Below are positions 52,119-60,973 of a DNA stretch of 64,000 nucleotides, one piece after another (position 1 is the first letter of the stretch; the number at the start of each line of letters is the position of its first letter). The notes under the pieces were generated by a model that had not been told where the DNA came from, made no database searches, and saw nothing but the letters and a program-made list of their open reading frames with translations. Position numbers and translations under genes: made by a program. The DNA lies in NCBI RefSeq assembly GCF_004366035.1, contig NZ_SOEE01000005.1:62001-126000 (forward strand), written 5' to 3'. The DNA is from Cytobacillus oceanisediminis. GTDB lineage: Bacteria > Bacillota > Bacilli > Bacillales > Cytobacillaceae.

Positions 52119-53376
52119 TTCTTAATTCCCCTTCCCTGACTGTCTTCTTACCTTGTAAAGCAGCAGCCAATTTTGATACTAAAACAAATGTTACGGCTGA
52201 TCCCAACAGCGAGTTGATTGGCGGGATTCCCGGCACAAAATTTGCCGCAGCCACGCCGGCTGCCCATGCAAGGATGGCGATCCAGTTAACAGCCTTAAAC
52301 TTCATATCTGCAAACTTCTTATACTCTCCGCGATTCACAATAAAGTAATCTGCTAAGATGATAGCCCCTATGGACGGCAGCGTCGATCCCAGAACCGTCA
52401 GGAACCCGACAAAGTTGTTGTACAGCCACATGGCTGCAATCGTTCCGATAATCCCGTTGAAGATGACAACCTTTCCTTTTCGGATCTTTAAAATGCTTGC
52501 AAACCCTAAGCCTGATGCATATAAAGCGTTATCGTTCGTTGTCCAGATATTTAAACCAAGAACCAGAATCGCCGGGAAAATCAGCTGTTGGATGAACATG
52601 ACTTCTGAAATATCAGATTGCCCTGTTGCGATTGCACCAATTGCACCGAAGAGGAACATGATAGAGTTTCCAATGAAGAAGGCGATGACAGTTGATACTA
52701 CTGCTGAACGCTTTGTATTTGAGAATCGCGCAAAGTCCGGAGTCAGCGTGCCCGCACTGATAAACGAACCTACGCAAATCGTTAAGGCCGCTGCAAGACT
52801 AGTAGCCTCTGTTGGCTGATATTGCATAAGTCCTTCCAGGCCGCCTGCTGTTTCTGTTGCTTTAAAAACCGAGAAGCTTCCTAGAATAGTGATTAAAGGG
52901 ACAGCTACGAAGCTCAGGATTGCCAGCGCCTTCATGCCGAAGAAGGCTGTGCCTGTCATCAGCAGACCTGCTGCTGCAATCAGGAGATACGCATCAAGTC
53001 CTGTTACTTTCTGAACCGGCAGCGCAAACATCGCTACCCCAACGCCAAACCACCCAACCTGAGTCGCAGCCAGCAAAAAGGATGATAGGTAAGATCCTTT
53101 TTCACCGAAGGCATAGCGGGTAAGCAGGTGCGTTGATAAGCCTGTTTTTGCGGCAATATAAGCAAGGGCTCCTGTGTAAGCACCTAAAATCAAGTTGCCT
53201 GCGAGAACGATTCCTATAAATTGAATGAACGTTAATCCTGTTCCAAGCGTTCCGCCTGACCACATGCTGGCTGAGAAGAAGGTCAGGCCGAGCATCACCA
53301 CAAGCATTTTCCAAAAACCGTTGCGATGCCCCTGGGGTACCGCCTCTAACGAAAAATCCAAATCTATTTTTTTCAT
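52108..53376 (-). CDS. codB: Cytosine permease (NCS1 family)
   Basis: 422 residues from ATG 53376 (GGAGGAATTGGT upstream), 12 helices. NCS1 features: [70 protein letters not shown] and [18 protein letters not shown]. It imports cytosine by proton or sodium symport. The open frame runs another 52 codons upstream, but that is the PyrR-binding leader and attenuator, not protein. Operon partner is codA, overlapping by 11 bases. Confidence 0.93.
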   Translation of the reverse strand: MKKIDLDFSLEAVPQGHRNGFWKMLVVMLGLTFFSASMWSGGTLGTGLTFIQFIGIVLAGNLILGAYTGALAYIAAKTGLSTHLLTRYAFGEKGSYLSSFLLAATQVGWFGVGVAMFALPVQKVTGLDAYLLIAAAGLLMTGTAFFGMKALAILSFVAVPLITILGSFSVFKATETAGGLEGLMQYQPTEATSLAAALTICVGSFISAGTLTPDFARFSNTKRSAVVSTVIAFFIGNSIMFLFGAIGAIATGQSDISEVMFIQQLIFPAILVLGLNIWTTNDNALYASGLGFASILKIRKGKVVIFNGIIGTIAAMWLYNNFVGFLTVLGSTLPSIGAIILADYFIVNRGEYKKFADMKFKAVNWIAILAWAAGVAAANFVPGIPPINSLLGSAVTFVLVSKLAAALQGKKTVREGELRSDY

Positions 53377-53444
53377 ACCAATTCCTCCATTCATTTTTTT
53401 GGACTGGTACCGAAGGATTTTCGATAGTAAGTGGATGGAAAAAG

Positions 53445-53485
53445 AAAAAGGCTTCTCGCCGTTTTCCGACAAGAAGCCTTTTTTC
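53445..53485 (-). terminator. Attenuator terminator in the codB leader
   Basis: AAGGCTTCT pairs with AGAAGCCTT (inner GTCGGAAAACGGC), followed on the minus strand by a T-rich run. It lies between the PyrR site and the codB ribosome site. Confidence 0.88.
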
Positions 53486-53540
53486 TGCATGAATAACCCC
53501 TGGGCAGGCTGCACCTCACCCATTGGCATCATACTTCCGC

Positions 53541-53572
53541 TGTCCTTGTCAGCCTCACGGGACTGATTTAAA
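53541..53572 (-). promoter_or_regulatory. PyrR-binding loop (anti-antiterminator) of codBA
   Basis: Minus strand TCAGTCCCGTGAGGCTGACA followed by AGGACA, matching the pyr consensus CAGUCC-NGNGAGGCUG-NNAAGG. UMP-loaded PyrR would stabilise it and favour the downstream terminator, shutting off cytosine salvage when pyrimidines are plentiful. Confidence 0.88.
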
Positions 53573-53596
53573 GGTACCAGTATTTAATTGTTTATT

Positions 53597-53625
53597 ATTA
53601 TTTCAGAAATATAGGAACCTGTCAA
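53597..53625 (-). promoter_or_regulatory. Sigma-A promoter of codBA
   Basis: Minus strand TTGACA (53620-53625), 17-base spacer, AATAAT (53597-53602). Transcription would start just before the PyrR loop. Confidence 0.75.
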
Positions 53626-53650
53626 CTGTAAATTACCGGTCAGCGCTCAT

Positions 53651-53680
53651 AAAATAAAGGTGCTGACCCTGTCAGCACCC
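53651..53680 (-). terminator. Terminator of the secreted esterase gene
   Basis: GGTGCTGAC-agg-GTCAGCACC followed on the minus strand by TTTATTTTAT. Confidence 0.9.
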
Positions 53681-53685
53681 TCATC

Positions 53686-54570
53686 TTACTTTTGTACAAA
53701 TTGATACATGTACTCCATCGCCTCAGGCAAGGATTCTCTCCATACTTTCCATTCATGGTCGCCATCTACCACTCTAAACTCAACCAGCTCAGGCTGGTGC
53801 TCTCTTAGATTCTGGTAAAGACCAGCAGCATGGTAAGCGATATCAAATGTATCATGGTCTCCGGAGTTGATGTATAAAGGAACCTTAATACCCTTTTGCT
53901 TGTAGGCATCGATATATTGTGTATAGTTCAATTCAGCCCATTTCTCAGGGTCAAACTGACCATCCTTTTGGAAGGTGGGGTGCGTTCTTCCTGATGAATG
54001 GCTTGGAGGCTCAGGTACATAAACCGCAGGGCTTAAAGCTGCTCCTGCAGCAAACATTTCAGGATATTTTAAAACAAAGTTAACGGTTCCATAACCACCG
54101 GCTGATAGACCCGCAACCAGCCGGCCTTCTTTTTCCTCAATCGTTCTCCAGGTTTCATCAATATGAGGGATCAAGTCATTCATGAATGCAGTTTCAGCTG
54201 CTTCATTATATCCATTGACCCACCAGCTTTTGCTGCCCGGCATAACGATAATAGATGGCGGGATGACTCCCTTAGCGATCAGCTTATCAGCTGTTTCTTT
54301 TACATTTCCGCTTTCAACCCAGTTATGTTCATTTCCGCCGGAGCCATGCAGAAGATAAAGAACAGGGTACTCCTTGCCGGAGGTTTTATATTCGGACGGC
54401 AAATAGATATTGTAATTATAGTCACGTCCAAGCGTTTCTGAACTGAAGCTTTGGTGGATGATTTGGCTGTTGCTCGACTTTGGAGGTGTTATATTATCCG
54501 CGAAAGAAAGACTAGGAATCAACATGGCTAATAATAAAACGAAAATAAACAATGTTTTTCTTTTAAACAT
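53686..54570 (-). CDS. Secreted alpha/beta-hydrolase of the esterase D / enterochelin-esterase type
   Basis: 294 residues with a signal peptide (TLFIFVLLLAMLIPSLSFA). The fold shows GRDYNYNIYLPSEY, PVLYLLHGSGGNEHNWVE (oxyanion region), nucleophile elbow GLSAGGYGTVNF (about 155) and the C-terminal VDGDHEWKVWRE with the catalytic His (about 273). Likely an extracellular carboxylesterase, possibly on acetylated polysaccharide, siderophore or lipid esters. ATG follows AAGGAGG. It is a single-gene unit flanked by a terminator and a long intergenic region. Confidence 0.88.
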   Translation of the reverse strand: MFKRKTLFIFVLLLAMLIPSLSFADNITPPKSSNSQIIHQSFSSETLGRDYNYNIYLPSEYKTSGKEYPVLYLLHGSGGNEHNWVESGNVKETADKLIAKGVIPPSIIVMPGSKSWWVNGYNEAAETAFMNDLIPHIDETWRTIEEKEGRLVAGLSAGGYGTVNFVLKYPEMFAAGAALSPAVYVPEPPSHSSGRTHPTFQKDGQFDPEKWAELNYTQYIDAYKQKGIKVPLYINSGDHDTFDIAYHAAGLYQNLREHQPELVEFRVVDGDHEWKVWRESLPEAMEYMYQFVQK

Positions 54571-54612
54571 GGTTATGCCTCCTTAAAAAACTTTCGAATT
54601 TTCACTGCAAAA

Positions 54613-54755
54613 CGATGAAATTGATAAAATCCTCTATAGAGGTTCATTGTTAAGAGATTCGGCTGATAAAATCCAAGGTTCACCGTGAGATGAATAGAAG
54701 GCTGATGTGACGCGAACTGACCGATAAACCTAACAAAGTGACCGATGAATCCACT
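54613..54755 (-). repeat. Possible second phased repeat family (TTTATC / TTCATC core)
   Basis: On the plus strand GATAAA/GATGAA cores begin at 54623, 54664, 54704, 54723 and 54744. Steps are 41, 40, 19 and 21, near multiples of 20.5, with TGATAAAATCC and GACCGAT flanks shared by pairs. The remaining part of this 645-base gap (54756-55106) shows nothing clear beyond AT-rich sequence. Confidence 0.5.
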
Positions 54756-55106
54756 TACAAACAATCTTGATTTTCTGAACAAACAAGCCAGCCGCAAATA
54801 ATATGCCTAATAAAAACGATTTGTCTTCATCCACCACCTTACTTTTTGATTATTCAAAATAAATCGAATATTGGATACAATATTCTTTATTCTCTTTTTT
54901 CACTCTTCAACCTTTTAAAAAGGGGAAAATAAGTAAGAATAATCAGGGGAAATCAAGACTTATAGTCCTTTAGAACGAGGTTCCAGCATCTTTGACAAGG
55001 GGGCTAGCTGATTTATTAATAAAGGCAGAAAATTCGACATAGTCTTCTTAAATTTCCCAGGAAAAGATTGTGTTCTCCAAGGTTTTACAGCAAAGGAAAT
55101 AAGTCA

Positions 55107-55150
55107 ACAAAAAACAGAGCTAGCCGCCCTAAGACGTTTGCTCTGTTTTC
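55107..55150 (-). terminator. Terminator of the sigma-54 amide/ureide operon
   Basis: AAAACAGAGC pairs with GCTCTGTTTT over a 19-base partly paired loop, followed on the minus strand by TTTTG. Confidence 0.82.
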
Positions 55151-55215
55151 ATGCTACGAGTCAAATCACCCATTGCAGCTTTTTAAAATGTGAAAGAAGT
55201 AAATTTACCTGGTAC

Positions 55216-56646
55216 TTAATTTATTTTCTGCCCCAGTGCTATGTCAGGGCGTCTTCTCCCGTACCCTGTAGCCTGTTCGAAGGCACGGCCGATTCTTAGG
55301 ACCTCAAAGTCAGCTCTGTGCGGTCCGACAATTTGCAGACCAATCGGGATGCCTGCTGCAGTAAATCCGCTCGGGATGGAGACAGATGGGTTACCTGCTG
55401 CGGAAATGTAATAGCAGGACCTCATCCAGTCAATGTAATTTTCCATCTTCACTCCATCGATTTCTGTTGGATATTCAATATTCACATCAAATGCCGTAAC
55501 CTGGCTCACTGGGAGGATCAGAGCATCATATTGTTTAAAAAATTCACTCATACGGTTATATAAAAGCGCCCGGAGCCGCTCGGCACGTCCCACTTCCGGA
55601 CCACTCAGGCTTCTGCCCTTTTCAATATTCCAGATGACACTCGGTTTAATCATTTCCCGGAATCGGTCAAAGATTTCGGAATAAGAAAGCTCGAACTCCC
55701 ATGCTCGGAGCACCTGGAAAACTTCGTCTGCTTCCTTTAAATCCGGGCATGCTTCATCCACTATGCAACCTAGGCCCTCAAAGACTTTTACCTGTTCTTC
55801 AAGGTTGCTTCTTACCTCCGGATCGGTTGGAAGAAGGCCTCCAAAATCAGCAGAATAAGCAATGCGCAGGCCCTTTATATCAGACTGAGCCTGCTTAAGA
55901 AACCTGGAGCCTGGCTCCTCAATGGCAAGTGGGGACCGGCCATCAGGTCCGGCAATTACGGAGAGCATAAAAAGAGCGTCATCTACATTGCGTGTTATCG
56001 GGCCCTGCACAGCCAGAGGCGAGTAGAGCGCCGTTCTGGAAAATGGAATACGCCCTGGGGAGGGCCTCAGCCCAACCACATTGTTAAAGCAGGCAGGATT
56101 TCGCAAGGATCCTCCCATATCACTTCCATCCGCAAAAGGGATCATTCCGCTTGCCACTGCAGCCGCTGCTCCCCCGCTGCTGCCGCCTGCTGTTTTGCTT
56201 AGATCATAAGGGTTTCTGGTAGAGCCAAACAGCTCATTGAAGGTATGAGAGCCTGCTGCAAATTCCGGAACATTTGTTTTTCCAATCACGATGGCTCCTG
56301 CTTTTCGCAGCCTTTCAACAATCAGGTCATCCGCACTTGGATAATGGTCCCGGAAAATCAAGGATCCGCTTGTTGCGGGAAAACCAACAGCATTGTGAGT
56401 ATCCTTAATAGCGATCGGGAGTCCGTGGAAAGGGCCGGACGGCTTGCCTGCATCAAGGATTTTATCCGCCTTATCTGCTTCCTTTAGCGCCAATTCCTCA
56501 TTAAGAGACACGATTGCATTTACCTTCGGATTTACCCGCTGAATTTGTGCCAGGTGTGCTTCCATCACTTCCCGGACGGATAAATCCCGGTCTTGAATCA
56601 TCCTGGCAAGATCACGCGCAGAATTAAAACAAAGATCTTTCTCCAT
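55216..56646 (-). CDS. Amidase (amidase-signature family)
   Basis: 476 residues. The Ser-cisSer-Lys site is visible: Lys in LPIAIKDTHNAVGFPATSGS (about 81), Ser in KTAGGSSGGAAAAVASGMIPFADGSDMGGSLRNPA (about 155-180). Such enzymes hydrolyse amides, including allophanate, N-carbamoyl compounds, indoleacetamide or peptide amides. It ends the sigma-54 operon behind two membrane proteins and two M20 hydrolases, so it probably releases ammonia from the last amide. GGGGAGCGG precedes ATG. Confidence 0.92.
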   Translation of the reverse strand: MEKDLCFNSARDLARMIQDRDLSVREVMEAHLAQIQRVNPKVNAIVSLNEELALKEADKADKILDAGKPSGPFHGLPIAIKDTHNAVGFPATSGSLIFRDHYPSADDLIVERLRKAGAIVIGKTNVPEFAAGSHTFNELFGSTRNPYDLSKTAGGSSGGAAAAVASGMIPFADGSDMGGSLRNPACFNNVVGLRPSPGRIPFSRTALYSPLAVQGPITRNVDDALFMLSVIAGPDGRSPLAIEEPGSRFLKQAQSDIKGLRIAYSADFGGLLPTDPEVRSNLEEQVKVFEGLGCIVDEACPDLKEADEVFQVLRAWEFELSYSEIFDRFREMIKPSVIWNIEKGRSLSGPEVGRAERLRALLYNRMSEFFKQYDALILPVSQVTAFDVNIEYPTEIDGVKMENYIDWMRSCYYISAAGNPSVSIPSGFTAAGIPIGLQIVGPHRADFEVLRIGRAFEQATGYGRRRPDIALGQKIN

Positions 56647-56731
56647 ATCAATAACCGCTCCCCAATATTCATATTTGACTCAGAAAATCCCTCTCCAATC
56701 CTTAATCGAAGGGGATTACAGCTGTGAAAGC

Positions 56732-57445
56732 TTACTCCGGCACACCGCTTTTTGATTTTTCAATAAAGAGAACGACAATAATGGTAATGGCTACACAAAG
56801 AACGATTTTGATCAAGCTGAAAATCGGCGCAAACAGCACAGCCATACCGATTACGAAAGCAACCAATCCATACAGAGGCTTTTTAAGGGCGAATTGCCCT
56901 AAAACCCCTCCGTAAATTGCAGGCAGAATAAATTGAAGGGCATTTTGAACGGATTGCGGGATGATAGTCAGGATATACGAACCGCTTAACACAACCGCGA
57001 TGATAATGACAATGTTTGTTAAGGAAGCGACAGCAATTCCCAGCGTACCAGCAACCTCTGCTTTTTTTGTACCGGGCTCTGCTCCTATCGACTCCTGAGC
57101 GGCAGCTGAACACGGAAGGCACATATTGGCGATATTACCGGTCAAAAACGCAATATAGGTTCCGGATTTCCCAAGCACCGGATAATAAGTAATGGGCTCG
57201 AGAAACCACATGATCCCGATAAAGGCTGCATATCCGATCAATCCCCCTGCAATGGCTCCCCAGCCTGGATGGTAGCCCAGTATGAATGAAAAATAGATCG
57301 GCGGCACCAATGACATTACAATCAGCATCCAAAGAGTGGTTTGCCCCCAAAAATCGGCCTTGCCATGGAATCCCTGCATGCTCATGGTTGTTTCTCTTAC
57401 TTCAAACTTCGCTTCCGTTACTCCAGCTTTCGTCGGTACTGACAT
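56732..57445 (-). CDS. Uncharacterised membrane protein, partner of the DUF5058-type protein
   Basis: 237 residues with about six helices (LWMLIVMSLVPPIYFSFILGY, AIAGGLIGYAAFIGIMWFL, IVIIIAVVLSGSYILTI, LVAFVIGMAVLFAPIFSLIKIVLCVAITIIVVLF). The middle contains MCLPCSAAAQESIGAEPGTKKAEVAGTLGIAVAS, a small-residue-rich stretch fit for a transport path. It has the same length as, and lies 15 bases after, the next membrane gene. I infer a heteromeric transporter of two halves for the amide or amino-acid conjugate cleaved by the operon's hydrolases. ATG follows AAAGGGG. Confidence 0.82.
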   Translation of the reverse strand: MSVPTKAGVTEAKFEVRETTMSMQGFHGKADFWGQTTLWMLIVMSLVPPIYFSFILGYHPGWGAIAGGLIGYAAFIGIMWFLEPITYYPVLGKSGTYIAFLTGNIANMCLPCSAAAQESIGAEPGTKKAEVAGTLGIAVASLTNIVIIIAVVLSGSYILTIIPQSVQNALQFILPAIYGGVLGQFALKKPLYGLVAFVIGMAVLFAPIFSLIKIVLCVAITIIVVLFIEKSKSGVPE

Positions 57446-57460
57446 AGTACATCCCCTTTC

Positions 57461-58168
57461 CTAAATAAGTGTTGTCAGATAGCTGATAGTCAATGCGATG
57501 ACAAGTGAAATGCCCAGCGCCCATTCCTGCAGCCAGCGAATTTCCCGTTTTTTTGCAAATGTAAGAATAACCATCATCGATACACCTGCAGCTATGGCAG
57601 CAACCGTCTCACTATACCCCTTCACCATTTGCTGACTGGCAAGGTAAGCAAATGCTCCGAGCATTGCAGCTGTCGACACGATGGTCATCATTTTGGCATT
57701 TGTGCTGACAATTTTCTTTTCCACTTTCCCCAGAGATTTTGTCGCAAGAGCAGTAAAAATCAGCCAGCCTGTCCCCCCAAGGCACATGGTCCAAACAACA
57801 GTCGTAAATGCCTCCAAACCAAAATTAGGGGAATTCAGTTCTACACCATATGCATTTGCCCCAATACCAGCTGCGGTCAATTCAGTTGCAGCTGAGCCTA
57901 TGATTCCTATCCTCATCAATGTGAACGGACCGCCAAGGACGGCAATAAGAGAGATAATGACCACTGCAATTCCAAAAGAAGGTCCTAAACTGCTGATAAA
58001 GCCTGTTCTCAAAGCCCTTTTTGTTTCATCCTTTGTCATACCGATGTTTGGGGCTGTCTGGGAAGCGATCCGGATGAAAATCAGAGCCTGAAAAATAACA
58101 ATAGCTACAACTATGCCGGCAAAAAGCCATACCGGAGTGCTATTGGCAAACCTTAAAACATCATCCAT
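57461..58168 (-). CDS. DUF5058-type membrane protein, putative transporter half
   Basis: About 235 residues and six or seven helices (VWLFAGIVVAIVIFQALIFI, FISSLGPSFGIAVVIISLIAVLGGPF, WTMCLGGTGWLIFTAL). GSAATELTAAGIGANAYGVELNSPNFG stands out. From memory it resembles the DUF5058 family, which sits beside M20 peptidases. It has no recognised ATPase or binding protein. The second ATG at 58168 is eight bases from AGGAGG, whereas the ATG at 58174 is only two bases from it. Confidence 0.78.
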   Translation of the reverse strand: MDDVLRFANSTPVWLFAGIVVAIVIFQALIFIRIASQTAPNIGMTKDETKRALRTGFISSLGPSFGIAVVIISLIAVLGGPFTLMRIGIIGSAATELTAAGIGANAYGVELNSPNFGLEAFTTVVWTMCLGGTGWLIFTALATKSLGKVEKKIVSTNAKMMTIVSTAAMLGAFAYLASQQMVKGYSETVAAIAAGVSMMVILTFAKKREIRWLQEWALGISLVIALTISYLTTLI

Positions 58169-58188
58169 ATCCATGACCTCCTATTTTT

Positions 58189-59403
58189 TCAATTAGACTG
58201 AACTTTAGCAGGCTTGCGTTCAGCAGCGGCTTCATCAGACAGATAATCGAACACTGCGGAAATAAACACTTTCCCAATATCAATCATGGAACGTTCATCC
58301 ACATCAAAGCGTGGATGGTGATGCGGAAATTCCTCAATTCCTTCTGAATTTCCTCCAACAAAGAAGAAGGTTCCGGGAACCTTTTGCAGATAATATGCAA
58401 AATCCTCCATGCCCATTTGCGCCGGCATGTGAATGACATTTTCTTCGCCCACAATCTTTCCGGCCAGCCTTTCAATCCTTTTTGTTTCATCGGGATGATT
58501 TTTTACAGCCGGATAGCCTCTGACATATTCATACTTGGCGGTTGCCCCTACAGCCTTACAGGTCGAGTGGGCCATTTCCCCAATCAGGCTTTCAATCATG
58601 CTGCGGACATCTTCATCAAACGTCCGGACTGTTCCGGTAATCCTGGCTTTGTCTGGAATGACATTAAACCCGGTGCCGCTGTTAAAAGCAGCTACAGACA
58701 CGACTGCTGTTTTCACAGGATCCACCTTCCTTGCCACAACCTGCTGAAGATTTGAAATGAGCTGGCTTCCTGCTGCAATTGGATCAACAGTCAAATGCGG
58801 CGTCGCAGCATGTCCGCCCTTTCCAAATATATTAATCTCAAAGGTATCTCCCGCTGCCATGGCATCGCCTTCCCTTACTCCGATCGTGCCTGTCCGATTC
58901 GTGGACCAGACGTGAGCGCCATAGATGACGTCAGCTCCATCAAGACAACCGTCTTCAATCATCGACTTCGCTCCGCCTGGAATCACTTCTTCAGCAAATT
59001 GGTGAATAAACAGGACATTTCCTTCAAGCTGATCTTTCACTTCTGATAATATTTTGGCCACACCCAGGAGAGCTGCGGTATGAACATCATGTCCGCAAGC
59101 ATGCATAACCCCAGGAATTCGGGATTTGTATTCCACTTCGTTTTCTTCCTGAATCGGAAGAGCATCAAAATCCGCACGCAATGCAACCGTCTTCCCAGGC
59201 TTACCGCCCTTCAATAATCCTGTTACCCCTCTGCCGCCAACGTTCCTTTTCACTTCCAATCCCAAATTTTCAAGAAAGCATGCCACTTTCTCAGGAGTAT
59301 TCACCTCATGATGGGACAGCTCCGGATACATGTGAAGATCCCTTCTAAAACTCACCATCTCCGGATAAATCTCCTGTAATCTTTCAAAAAGCTTTTCTGA
59401 CAT
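58189..59403 (-). CDS. M20 amidohydrolase (hippurate/N-acyl-amino-acid hydrolase type)
   Basis: 404 residues. YPEMVSFRRDLHMYPELSHHE, ALRADFDALPIQEENEVEYKS, VMHACGHDVHTAALLG with the metal-binding CGHD (about 100), QFAEEVIPGGAKSMIEDG with catalytic Glu, GKGGHAATPHLTVDPI of the dimerisation domain, and MGMEDFAYYLQKVPGTFFFVG. It cleaves N-acyl groups from amino acids or similar amides. ATG 59403 (MSEKLFERL) is nine bases after AAGGGG; the ATG at 59412 overlaps that site. Second gene of the sigma-54 operon. Confidence 0.93.
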   Translation of the reverse strand: MSEKLFERLQEIYPEMVSFRRDLHMYPELSHHEVNTPEKVACFLENLGLEVKRNVGGRGVTGLLKGGKPGKTVALRADFDALPIQEENEVEYKSRIPGVMHACGHDVHTAALLGVAKILSEVKDQLEGNVLFIHQFAEEVIPGGAKSMIEDGCLDGADVIYGAHVWSTNRTGTIGVREGDAMAAGDTFEINIFGKGGHAATPHLTVDPIAAGSQLISNLQQVVARKVDPVKTAVVSVAAFNSGTGFNVIPDKARITGTVRTFDEDVRSMIESLIGEMAHSTCKAVGATAKYEYVRGYPAVKNHPDETKRIERLAGKIVGEENVIHMPAQMGMEDFAYYLQKVPGTFFFVGGNSEGIEEFPHHHPRFDVDERSMIDIGKVFISAVFDYLSDEAAAERKPAKVQSN

Positions 59404-59484
59404 TTTTTTCATCCCCTTAATAATATTTAATATTACAAATTATCTGTAAAATAAAAAACGTAAAAAGAGAGAAAAGCAGGCATT

Positions 59485-60741
59485 CTAGATCTTCTGCTTT
59501 TCCGTTTTTTTGCATGCCAGCTTTCTCACGACATTCAGCAATAAATCACAGCCTGCCTTAATGTCTTTTTCACTTGTATACTCCTCAGGGCAATGGCTTT
59601 TTCCTCCCTTGCTCGGTATAAAAATCATACCTATATCAGTCAATCCGCTTAACATTGCAGTATCATGTACAGCACCGCTATTCAGCTTTAAATGATCAAA
59701 TCCCTTCTCGATTGCCGTTTCCTCAATCTTTTCAATAAGCCGGGAAGAAAGCTCAACTGTGCTGGATTTGCCAACCAGCTCGATCGTGCTTTTTAACGAG
59801 AACTCATCAGACACCTCTTCTACCTTTTGGGCAAGCTTCCCGGAAACAATCTTAACTCCCTTAGCTTCAACATCTCTGATATCTACATAGAATTCGACTT
59901 TTTGAGGAATCACGTTTGGAATATTTGGCCTGCACTCTATTTTCCCGACTGTCGCCACTGTTGATGGCAATGCATCATATTTAGCCATTTTTCGAACTTG
60001 GGAGATGATTTCAGCTGCACCAGCCAATGGGTCTGATCTTAAGTCCATTGGAGTGGTCCCTGCATGATTCGAATCTCCCTCAATTGTCACCTTATACGTT
60101 CTCATACCGGCAATAGCCTGGACAATTCCAATTGATTTTTGCTGGCTTTCGAGTATTTGCCCCTGTTCGATATGCAGCTCAATCATGGCGTCTATTTCCC
60201 CTCTTTGGAGAATATCTCTTTCTGCCTGATCAATTTCAAGGCCAAAATCTTTAGCTGTTTCGTAAACAGATTTTCCCTCTGAATTCTTGATTGCCTTTAA
60301 TTCTTCCAAATTATATTTTCCGGCAAACACTTTACTGCCAAGCATGGTTATGCCGAAATTGGAGCCTTCTTCTTCTGCGAAGCTTACCAATTCAATTGGC
60401 TGCTGCAATTCTGCCTTCTCTTCTTTTAATACTCTTATAATTTCCAGTGCTGCTAATACACCCGTTAACCCGTCATATTTCCCTCCATTTTTCACCGTAT
60501 CGTGATGGGAACCAATCATAATGGAAGGCCTATTCAGTTCTTTTCCGTATGTAGCCCTGATATTTCCGATGGCATCAACCTTTATGTCCATCCCCAGCTC
60601 CACCATGCGGGCAAAAAGATATTCTCTGACTCTACGATCCTCTTTACTGTACGAGAATCTCGTACAGCCATTGCCCGGCGTGCTGGTAAAGCCTATTATG
60701 TTTTCAAAATCGTTCATCACCCGGCTGAGATTAATCTCCAA
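59485..60741 (-). CDS. Zn-dependent N-carbamoyl-amino-acid / allantoate amidohydrolase family (M20)
   Basis: 418 residues of the hydantoinase/carbamoylase branch. IMIGSHHDTVKNGGKYDGLTGVLAALE (about 77), VSFAEEEGSNFGITMLGS (about 124), MIELHIEQGQILESQQKSIGIVQAIAGM (about 190), GDSNHAGTTPMDLRSDPLAGA (about 228) and GAVHDTAMLSGL (about 355). It hydrolyses ureido bonds (N-carbamoyl amino acids, ureidopropionate, allantoate) to give ammonia and CO2. TTG start with GGGGGAG. First gene behind the sigma-54 promoter at 60844-60859; the 55-base 5' leader between them shows nothing special. Confidence 0.93.
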   Translation of the reverse strand: MEINLSRVMNDFENIIGFTSTPGNGCTRFSYSKEDRRVREYLFARMVELGMDIKVDAIGNIRATYGKELNRPSIMIGSHHDTVKNGGKYDGLTGVLAALEIIRVLKEEKAELQQPIELVSFAEEEGSNFGITMLGSKVFAGKYNLEELKAIKNSEGKSVYETAKDFGLEIDQAERDILQRGEIDAMIELHIEQGQILESQQKSIGIVQAIAGMRTYKVTIEGDSNHAGTTPMDLRSDPLAGAAEIISQVRKMAKYDALPSTVATVGKIECRPNIPNVIPQKVEFYVDIRDVEAKGVKIVSGKLAQKVEEVSDEFSLKSTIELVGKSSTVELSSRLIEKIEETAIEKGFDHLKLNSGAVHDTAMLSGLTDIGMIFIPSKGGKSHCPEEYTSEKDIKAGCDLLLNVVRKLACKKTEKQKI

Positions 60742-60843
60742 CCAAACTCCCCCTTTTTATTAAAATGGTTTTTACCCTGGCATTGCTCATGATGCCAATG
60801 GTATAATTTTTAGAAAATTAAAAATGGTTATTTAACTTCATCT

Positions 60844-60860
60844 TGCAAGAAGCGTGCCAG
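60844..60860 (-). promoter_or_regulatory. Sigma-54 promoter of the amide/ureide operon
   Basis: Minus strand CTGGCACGCTTCTTGCA, with the -24 GG at 60857-60858 and the -12 GC at 60845-60846. Predicted start near 60833. Confidence 0.9.
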
Positions 60861-60909
60861 CTTCATTCCATTGATTATCACTGTGTTTATAGGTCTGTCC
60901 TATTATTTG

Positions 60910-60950
60910 TGATGAAAAAAGTCATCAAGTGCTGATGAATTTGGTCATCA
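60910..60950. promoter_or_regulatory. Paired enhancer dyads TGATGA-N6-TCATCA
   Basis: Two identical-format palindromes at 60910-60927 and 60933-60950, 23 bp centre to centre. They lie about 50-90 bases upstream of the -24 element and just before the divergent activator gene. Confidence 0.85.
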
Positions 60951-60973
60951 ACCGAAATGAAGCGGGGGTTTTT

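Noticed and set aside
53377-53532. N-terminal extension of codB by 52 codons
   Set aside because: That stretch is the attenuator region between the PyrR site and the gene; ATG 53376 has GGAGGAATTGGT and starts a normal NCS1 N-terminus.
54573-54797. Open frame of 74 codons on the minus strand downstream of the esterase start
   Set aside because: It coincides with the possible second repeat array; its residues simply mirror the repeat (GFIGHF, RFIGQF, GFYQ) and no ribosome site precedes it.
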